This document shows, in pieces, positions 1 to 5,451 of a stretch of 7,456 nucleotides of DNA. Made by a program: the position numbers and the translations under genes. Every line of letters begins with the position of its first letter. Position 1 is the stretch's first letter. The DNA comes from Bacteroidales bacterium (GTDB lineage: Bacteria; Bacteroidota; Bacteroidia; Bacteroidales; DTU049). The stretch spans positions 1-7,456 of the forward strand of contig JASEGF010000027.1 of NCBI GenBank assembly GCA_030017935.1, given 5' to 3'. The notes under the pieces are model-generated. The model did not search any database. It was given only the letters and a program-made list of their open reading frames with translations, and had not been told where the DNA came from.

Positions 1-2
1 TG

Positions 3-131
3 TGGTTTGTAGTGATGAATAAGTACTTAAAAGATAAGGTAGAATCAGACATTGGACGACTATTGAACTTATCATCCCACGATAGATGGGCGTGGGAGCG
101 ATATTTTAAATTGATGAAGTTGAAATATTAA
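3..131 (+). CDS. C-terminal end of an unidentified protein (5' partial)
   Basis: The frame starting at base 3 is open from the window edge to a TAA at 129-131, giving 42 codons. Its last residues are basic and aromatic-rich (…HDRWAWERYFKLMKLKY). The stretch is clearly richer in G and C than the noncoding DNA that follows, and the other two forward frames hit stops within the first 40 bases, so it reads as the true end of an upstream gene. An in-frame ATG at 15-17 exists, but the open frame continues upstream of it, so it is not taken as the start. There is no signal sequence or recognisable motif in the visible part. I do not recognise the family and assign no function. The gene runs in the same direction as dnaE, about 300 bases upstream of it. 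Confidence 0.6.
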   Translation, partial: WFVVMNKYLKDKVESDIGRLLNLSSHDRWAWERYFKLMKLKY

Positions 132-170
132 ATATCATGAAAATTTAAACAAAAAATTATTTTTCAAACG

Positions 171-249
171 CTCACCCACAATCTCCTCTTTCTCACACTA
201 AATAACCCATTCCCCCTTCATTTCCTTTTTTCACATTTTTCATCTAATA
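171..249 (+). terminator. G-free, C-rich tract; possible Rho-dependent (rut-like) terminator region
   Basis: These 79 consecutive bases contain no G on the + strand and, by hand count, 29 C, 31 T and 19 A. The tract lies about 40 bases after the stop codon of the upstream gene and contains many YC dinucleotides (CCC, TCCCCC, CTCC). A C-rich, G-poor, unstructured transcript segment just after a stop codon is the known hallmark of Rho utilisation sites, and there is no strong GC hairpin with a U run here to act as an intrinsic terminator. The base counts are observed; the Rho role is inference. It could equally be a skewed noncoding spacer. Confidence 0.3.
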
Positions 250-285
250 GTATTGTCATTGATTCAAATTGATATAGCTATTATA

Positions 286-293
286 TATATTTG
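286..293 (+). promoter_or_regulatory. Candidate -7 box (TATATTTG) in the dnaE upstream region
   Basis: The octamer matches the Bacteroidota -7 consensus TAnnTTTG exactly. The nearest TTG triplet upstream (259-261) is 24 bases away, longer than the usual spacing of about 19, so the -33 element is poor. If used, it would give dnaE a leader of about 130 bases that includes the 307-343 inverted repeat. In DNA this AT-rich a chance match is quite possible. Confidence 0.2.
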
Positions 294-306
294 TTATTTT
301 TAGTTA

Positions 307-343
307 AATTATTAAATTACTTGTTTTAATTAATTTAATAATT
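307..343. repeat. 13-bp A/T-only inverted repeat with 11-base loop
   Basis: Bases 307-319 (AATTATTAAATTA) are the exact reverse complement of 331-343 (TAATTTAATAATT), separated by 11 bases. All 13 pairs are A-T, so an RNA hairpin would be weak, and no U run follows directly. It sits between the two candidate promoter boxes upstream of dnaE. It could be a protein-binding palindrome, a weak hairpin or a chance product of the very AT-rich composition. Confidence 0.4.
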
Positions 344-366
344 AGATAAATTTATTAAAACTCATT

Positions 367-396
367 TTTGTGTTAAAGAATTTTTTTTTATCATTG
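367..396 (+). promoter_or_regulatory. Candidate dnaE promoter, Bacteroidota type
   Basis: A TTTG at 367-370 is followed after 18 bases by TATCATTG at 389-396. This fits the Bacteroidota promoter pattern of TTTG, about 19 bases, then TAnnTTTG, with one mismatch in the -7 box. The start of transcription would fall near 400-404, giving a leader of about 25-30 bases before the ATG at 429. This is a pattern match only. Confidence 0.4.
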
Positions 397-428
397 AAAT
401 TTTTTATTTTTACAAAAAATTGAATTTA

Positions 429-3400
429 ATGAAAAACTTTGTACATCTACATTTGCACACACAATACTCTATACTCGATGGTGCAGCTAATATAGAGCGA
501 GTTTTTGCTAAAGCTCAACAATTAGAAATGCCTGCAGTTGCTATCACTGATCACGGAAATATGTATGGAGTATTAGATTTTTACCTTAAATCTAAAAAAA
601 CTAATGTAAAGCCAATCTTAGGCTGTGAAATTTATGTAGCTAAACGTTCTATGGATAAAAAAGAAAGTGATATTGATAGATCTGGATTTCATCTTATTTT
701 ATTAGCTAAAAATCTTACTGGTTATCATAATCTTTTAAAATTAGTCTCCAAGGCTTCTATTGATGGATTTTATTACACTCCTAGAATAGATAAGGAACTA
801 TTAACTAATTATCATGAAGGATTAATAGCTAGTTCTGCTTGTTTAGGTGGAGAAATACCATATTATATTAGACAAAATAATATGGATAAAGCTAGGCAAG
901 CTGTCGGTTTTTACAGAGATCTTTTCGGTGATGATTTTTATTTAGAATTGCAAAATCATGGTTTAGAAGATCAAGCAAAAGTAAATCCTATACTGAAAAG
1001 TTTAGCTAATGAATTTGGAATAAAAACAATTGTTACTAATGATGTGCATTTTGTAAATAAAGAAGATCAAGAAGCTCACAATTTATTAATTCGTCTAAAT
1101 ACTAATAGAGATGATAGTACTCTAATTTATTCTGGCAAAGAATATTTGAAATCATATGATGAGATGCTGCAATGTTTTCCTGATGATGAAGAATCTATTC
1201 TAAATACATTAGAAATTGCAGAAAAAGTAGAATCTTACTCTATAGAGAATAATATTATTTTACCGAAATTTACTTTACCAGAAAATTTTAAAGATGATTT
1301 TGACTATTTATCCTTTCTCACTTACGAAGGAGCTAAAAATAAATATGGCAATCCACTGCCTGCAGAGGTAAATGAACGAATAGATTATGAACTAGAAGTA
1401 ATAAAAAAAATGGGCTTTGCGGGATATTTTCTTATTGTAGAAGATTACATAAAAGCTGCTAAACAAATGGGGGTTTTAGTTGGTCCAGGTCGAGGTTCTG
1501 CTCCTGGCTCCATAGTATCTTATTGCATTGGCATCACCAATGTAGAACCACTAAGATATAAATTACTTTTTGAGAGATTTCTAAATCCAGAACGTATTTC
1601 TATGCCAGATATAGACGTAGATTTCGATGATACCGGTAGACAAAGTGTTTTGAATTACGTTATAGAAAAATATGGTAATGATAAAGTGGCACAAATCGTT
1701 TCTTTCCAAACAATGCAAGCTCGTATGGCTATTAGAGATGTTTGTCGTGTAAAAGGTATTCCTTTGTCTAAAGCTGATAAAATAGCTAAACTTGTGCCTG
1801 CTCGTCCTGGTACTAAACTAAATGATGCTTTAGAAGAATCACCAGAATTCAAACAATTATATGATGAGGACCCAGAGGCCAAGCAAGTCATTAATATTGC
1901 TATGACTCTCGAAGGTAATGTGAGATCTACTGGTGTACATGCCTGTGGTGTCATTATTAGTCCTTCAGATATTACTGATTTTGTACCATTGGCTCAGGCC
2001 AAAGACTCTCCTATTCCTGTCGTTCAATATGAAGGTAAAGATATCGAAAAAGCTGGAATGCTAAAAATGGACTTCCTAGGACTTAAAACATTATCTATTA
2101 TTAAAGATACATTAGAACTTATTTATAAACGAAAAAAAATTAGTATTGATATAGATAATATTCCTTTAGATGATAAAAAAACTTTTGAACTTTTTCAGAA
2201 TGGAGCAACTGTAGCCGTTTTTCAGTTTGAATCACCTGGTATGCAAAAATATCTTAAAGATTTGAAACCAACTGTATTAGATGATCTAGTAGCTATGAAT
2301 GCTTTATATAGACCTGGTCCTATGGGATATATACCTACTTATATTAAACGAAAAAATGGCTCTGAACCCATAAAATATCATCATGATATCATGGCAGAAG
2401 TATTAGAAGATACTTATGGTATTATGATTTTTCAAGAACAAATCATGCAATTAAGTGAAAAAATGGCTGGTTTTTCTAAAGCTGAAGCTGATACTTTGAG
2501 AAAAGCTATGGGAAAGAAACTGCATGAACTTATTGAACAAATGAAAGTAAAATTTATCGATGGTTGTGTAAAAAATAATATTAGTAAAGAAATTGCCGAA
2601 AAAGTTTATGAAGATATGGCTCAGTTTGGTAACTATGGATTTAATAGATCCCATTCTGTTGCTTATTCTATAATTTCTTATCAAACTGCTTATTTAAAAG
2701 CTAATTATACTGCTGAATTTATGGCTAGTGTTTTAACTCATACTAGCCTAAAAGAACTTAATAAAATGCTGAGCGAATGCGATAGATTAGGTATTAAAGT
2801 TTTAGGTCCTGATATCAATGAATCTAATACTAACTTTACTGTCATTAATGACAAAACAATTCGTTTCGGACTAAGTAGCATTAAAAATGTTGGGAATATC
2901 GGTGCAGAAGCTATCATAAAAGAGCGAGATGATAATGGCCCTTTTAAAAATATTACTGATTTTGCTCGTAGAATAGGTCCTAGATCTATAAATAAAAGAG
3001 TAGTAGAAGCTTTAGCTCAAGCAGGTGCCTTTGATAGTCTAAAATTAAAAAGATCACAATTTTTCTATGTTTATGATAATAATGAAAATACTGTAGATAG
3101 ATTGCTGCGCTTTGCTAATGATTATCAATCTTCTCATAATGCAACTGCTAGTCTATTTGGTGATGAAGAGATAGCTTCAGAATTTCCAATGCCAGATTGC
3201 CAAGAATGGGATTCTAAAACTTTAATAGAAAAAGAACATGAAGCATTAGATTTTTATCTTTCAGGTCATCCATTAGATCCTATTAAACATTTATTAACAT
3301 ATTTTACTACAAATAAATTGATAGATATTAGTAAAACTACCGAAGATGGAAAACAAATATTCTTTGGTGGATTAGTGCAGTCCCTTCAATCGAAAAATGA

Positions 3401-3941
3401 TAAAAATAATAATCCCTTTTTAATAGCTGAAATTTCTGATTATAATTCCAATTATTCTCTTAGATTTTTTAGGAATGATTTTAGCTATGCACAGTCTTTA
3501 TTAAAACTAGATAATCCGTATTTTTTCTTTGGTAAATGGCAAATTAATAAAAATTCTAATCAAGCTTTTTTATCTATTAATTCTATTTATACAATAGAAG
3601 ATGTTCAAAAAGCTTTTGATAAAGCAAAAATTATTATTTCACTCCAGGATCCAAATGATGAAGATTGGATCAAGCTTATCGAATTAATAGAAAACGCTGA
3701 AGGTAAAAATTCTTTATTTTTTAACATTAATTCAAATGGTAAAAATTTATATTTGAAATTAGGTAAACCTGTTGCTTATCACATCATTAATGAATTAGAA
3801 AACATTAAATGCATTACCTCTATAAAAATTTACAATGAATTCATCAAAGATTATATAGAAACTATTATAAATATAGACACAGAAGAGGTACTAGATGATG
3901 AAGTTTATGCTCTTGAGGAAGATACAATGGTGGATATATAA
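429..3941 (+). CDS. dnaE: DNA polymerase III alpha subunit (replicative polymerase)
   Basis: This is the catalytic subunit of the chromosomal replicase, acting in the cytoplasm with the beta clamp and the tau clamp-loader subunit. The 1170-residue product is close to the E. coli length of 1160. Numbering from ATG 429, the domains are: PHP domain (about 1-270) with HLHLH at 6-10, TDHGN at 40-44 and TNDVH at 203-207; palm with the catalytic aspartates D394 and D396 in PDIDVDF and D548 in MDFLGL; GPGRGS at 352-357; fingers with RPGPMG at 628-633 and NRSHSVAYS at 739-747; helix-hairpin-helix region about 842-872; clamp-binding region near 906-910 (TASLF); OB fold about 975-1057; tau-binding-type C-terminal domain about 1065-1140. 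ATG 429 is preferred over the in-frame TTG at 420 because the conserved N-terminus (MKNFVHLHLHTQYSILDG) begins there and no Shine-Dalgarno sequence supports the TTG. The gene is intact, with no frameshift, and converges on the peptidase gene. Confidence 0.98.
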   Translation: MKNFVHLHLHTQYSILDGAANIERVFAKAQQLEMPAVAITDHGNMYGVLDFYLKSKKTNVKPILGCEIYVAKRSMDKKESDIDRSGFHLILLAKNLTGYHNLLKLVSKASIDGFYYTPRIDKELLTNYHEGLIASSACLGGEIPYYIRQNNMDKARQAVGFYRDLFGDDFYLELQNHGLEDQAKVNPILKSLANEFGIKTIVTNDVHFVNKEDQEAHNLLIRLNTNRDDSTLIYSGKEYLKSYDEMLQCFPDDEESILNTLEIAEKVESYSIENNIILPKFTLPENFKDDFDYLSFLTYEGAKNKYGNPLPAEVNERIDYELEVIKKMGFAGYFLIVEDYIKAAKQMGVLVGPGRGSAPGSIVSYCIGITNVEPLRYKLLFERFLNPERISMPDIDVDFDDTGRQSVLNYVIEKYGNDKVAQIVSFQTMQARMAIRDVCRVKGIPLSKADKIAKLVPARPGTKLNDALEESPEFKQLYDEDPEAKQVINIAMTLEGNVRSTGVHACGVIISPSDITDFVPLAQAKDSPIPVVQYEGKDIEKAGMLKMDFLGLKTLSIIKDTLELIYKRKKISIDIDNIPLDDKKTFELFQNGATVAVFQFESPGMQKYLKDLKPTVLDDLVAMNALYRPGPMGYIPTYIKRKNGSEPIKYHHDIMAEVLEDTYGIMIFQEQIMQLSEKMAGFSKAEADTLRKAMGKKLHELIEQMKVKFIDGCVKNNISKEIAEKVYEDMAQFGNYGFNRSHSVAYSIISYQTAYLKANYTAEFMASVLTHTSLKELNKMLSECDRLGIKVLGPDINESNTNFTVINDKTIRFGLSSIKNVGNIGAEAIIKERDDNGPFKNITDFARRIGPRSINKRVVEALAQAGAFDSLKLKRSQFFYVYDNNENTVDRLLRFANDYQSSHNATASLFGDEEIASEFPMPDCQEWDSKTLIEKEHEALDFYLSGHPLDPIKHLLTYFTTNKLIDISKTTEDGKQIFFGGLVQSLQSKNDKNNNPFLIAEISDYNSNYSLRFFRNDFSYAQSLLKLDNPYFFFGKWQINKNSNQAFLSINSIYTIEDVQKAFDKAKIIISLQDPNDEDWIKLIELIENAEGKNSLFFNINSNGKNLYLKLGKPVAYHIINELENIKCITSIKIYNEFIKDYIETIINIDTEEVLDDEVYALEEDTMVDI

Positions 3942-3966
3942 AAAACTATTTATCAATCTATCAATA

Positions 3967-3981
3967 GCATATGTGATATGC
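3967..3981. terminator. Small hairpin between convergent genes; weak bidirectional terminator candidate
   Basis: GCATAT-GTG-ATATGC is a perfect 6-bp stem with a 3-base loop in the 42-base gap between the dnaE stop and the end of the peptidase gene. It is correctly placed to end transcription from both sides, but only two of six pairs are G-C. No T run follows immediately on the + strand, and on the - strand the T run comes about 20 bases later. A terminator role is therefore a weak inference from position. Confidence 0.3.
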
Positions 3982-3983
3982 GT

Positions 3984-4751
3984 CTAATACTCAATTATTC
4001 TTTTTGTAAACATCAATTGGTGAGTATATTTTTTCAAGATTTCACTATAGATACCATAGTGATCAAACATATCTATATGTACATTTTTAAAAGCATGAAT
4101 TATTGTCGAGTTATTTAATACTATACCTACATGATTAATAACCATTCTATCTTTATGATTTTCTTCATCAAATTCTGTAGTGCCAAAAAATGCTAAATCT
4201 CCAGGATAAGCATCTTGAGCAAATATACGGGCTTCACCTAATTCACTTTGCTCTGCTGCATCTCTAGGCAAAATTATATTATTTGTATAAAAAACAAGTT
4301 GTACAAATCCTGAACAATCTATTCCTAAAGGTGTTTTGCCACCCCATCTATATGGTGTATATAATAGGCTCTGAGCATCTTCTAGAATATTTCCGAAAGA
4401 TAATTTTGTATTATTTTCTCTAAATTTACCATTAATAATATTGGCTCCCATAAAATTATATAATCTTGCACCTTTGCTAACCCAAAGCATTTGATTTTTC
4501 CATTCTATTTGAGCTGTTATAGAAGTAATAATTTTGTATTTTGTTATATCTTCATCATTATTTATTATTTCAAAGGCGTAGCTACATATCCACCCTTCAT
4601 AATCATAAAGTAAACATTTTACTTTTGTCCAATCGCCGTAGGAACCATTTAATTCAATAATTTCTCCAAATAATATTTCATTTACTAACTCACTATGATA
4701 GTCAGGATCTCTATACATAGGTATTAATGATTGTGTAACGTATGCTTTCAT
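3984..4751 (-). CDS. C40 (NlpC/P60) family cysteine peptidase with N-terminal SH3 region
   Basis: The protein is a 255-residue cysteine peptidase predicted to cut gamma-D-glutamyl-diamino acid bonds in peptidoglycan peptides. An SH3b-like domain (about 1-62; note LFGE at 27-30 and YEGWI at 51-55) is followed by a second, less clear SH3-like segment (about 70-115) and the NlpC/P60 domain (about 120-253). The catalytic cysteine is C146 in GIDCSGFVQ, after YRWGGKTP at 134-141. H207 (INHVGI) is the catalytic histidine and H219 (IIHAF) the likely third residue; the 12-residue gap between them matches Bacillus YkfC. LPRDAAEQ (161-168) and PGDLAFF (183-189) are further family motifs. The N-terminus has no signal peptide or membrane segment, which points to cytoplasmic recycling of muropeptides, as for YkfC-type enzymes, rather than cell-wall hydrolysis outside. 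Its ATG overlaps the stop of the wbqC-like gene by ATGA, so it is likely translated by coupling from the same transcript. Confidence 0.92.
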   Translation of the reverse strand: MKAYVTQSLIPMYRDPDYHSELVNEILFGEIIELNGSYGDWTKVKCLLYDYEGWICSYAFEIINNDEDITKYKIITSITAQIEWKNQMLWVSKGARLYNFMGANIINGKFRENNTKLSFGNILEDAQSLLYTPYRWGGKTPLGIDCSGFVQLVFYTNNIILPRDAAEQSELGEARIFAQDAYPGDLAFFGTTEFDEENHKDRMVINHVGIVLNNSTIIHAFKNVHIDMFDHYGIYSEILKKYTHQLMFTKRIIEY

Positions 4752-5359
4752 TTAATTATATTTTTTAAATAAATTACAGATTCTGCTCCTAAATTACTTA
4801 ATAAATCTAAGATAGATAAATTGCTAATAAAGCCAACCTTATCGATAAACACTTGTCTATAATAGGGTAATTTTATATTTTCATATTTAGAATATTTATT
4901 TCTATCATCTATGTAATCTTCTATAGAATATTGTTTTTCGTAATTTTCTGTAACTGAAACTTTTATGTTTATATCTAATTGTTCTAAAATCCATTTTATA
5001 AAAGCCATATTTAATTCATATAATTTTTTATAATGTGAAAAGATATCAATAATTTCATCTTCATAATAATCGAAATATGCGCTATTTCTATAATTTGTTA
5101 TTAATGTTTTGTGATGGTAGTTTAACCACTTTGCACTTTCATCTAGCAGAATATCTTTAGTGATAGTATGGCTGCCATTAATCTTTTTTATAGGTATAAT
5201 CATTGCTCTAATACCTTGATTTGTTGCTATGTAATATCTATTTCTCAGAGTTTGCTTAGTGTAGGTATCATTTATTTCTAATATCCATTCATCTATTTGT
5301 AATAAATCAATAAATAAAGAAATAGGTGGTAAAAGTAATGCTGGAGTAATAAGTTTCAT
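4748..5359 (-). CDS. WbqC-like family protein
   Basis: The 203-residue protein matches the WbqC-like family in order: an N-terminal PPISLF segment (16-21), KQTLRNRYYIATNQG (35-49) followed by a beta-strand ending in IP, a central KWLNYHHKTLITNYRNSAYFDYY stretch (about 77-99), and the C-terminal FISNLSILDLLSNLGAES signature (176-193). The family is common in Bacteroidota and was named from O-antigen clusters, but its biochemical activity is not established; a link to surface polysaccharide or modified amino-sugar synthesis is only suggested by other genomes. There is no signal peptide or membrane segment. Length appears complete for the family. The ATG follows an A/T-rich leader with AAAAAA just before it and a -7-like box 38 bases upstream. 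The stop overlaps the next gene's start by ATGA. No glycosyltransferase or other polysaccharide gene is visible nearby. Confidence 0.85.
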   Translation of the reverse strand: MKLITPALLLPPISLFIDLLQIDEWILEINDTYTKQTLRNRYYIATNQGIRAMIIPIKKINGSHTITKDILLDESAKWLNYHHKTLITNYRNSAYFDYYEDEIIDIFSHYKKLYELNMAFIKWILEQLDINIKVSVTENYEKQYSIEDYIDDRNKYSKYENIKLPYYRQVFIDKVGFISNLSILDLLSNLGAESVIYLKNIIK

Positions 5360-5396
5360 TTTTTAATAAATTAAAAATAAATACATTGCAAGCTCA

Positions 5397-5404
5397 CAAA
5401 ATTA
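5397..5404 (-). promoter_or_regulatory. Candidate -7 box (TAATTTTG) for the wbqC-like/peptidase pair
   Basis: Read on the minus strand, TAATTTTG matches the Bacteroidota -7 consensus TAnnTTTG exactly, and lies 37 bases before the wbqC-like ATG, giving a leader of about 30 bases. There is no TTTG at the expected -33 distance, only a T-rich stretch. It lies in the 92-base gap after nrdJ, so the pair could have its own promoter as well as read-through from nrdJ. Confidence 0.35.
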
Positions 5405-5451
5405 CATTTAAATATTAAAATAAAAGTAAAAATAGCTACTATATAGATAAA

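Noticed and set aside
132..428. Small genes or RNA genes in the spacer upstream of dnaE
   Set aside because: I found no cloverleaf, no riboswitch-like core and no convincing short coding frame; the sequence is dominated by T runs and A/T repeats.
1655..1954. Open frame of 99 codons on the minus strand inside dnaE
   Set aside because: It lies wholly antisense to the palm/fingers region of dnaE, shows no recognisable domain and is explained as a shadow of the real coding frame.
2451..2684. Open frame of 77 codons on the minus strand inside dnaE
   Set aside because: It is antisense to conserved dnaE codons, and its F/I/S-rich composition is what the reverse complement of this AT-rich gene gives.
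3946..3967. Second hairpin (CTATT…AATAG) and short repeat of TATCAAT in the dnaE/peptidase gap
   Set aside because: The arms are 5 bp with one G-C pair and compete with the better 3967-3981 stem; the 7-base repeat is within chance for this composition.
5432..5442. Hairpin ATAG-TAG-CTAT followed by T5 on the minus strand after the nrdJ stop, as an intrinsic terminator
   Set aside because: The stem is only 4 bp with a single G-C pair, too weak to call; T runs are common throughout this AT-rich spacer.
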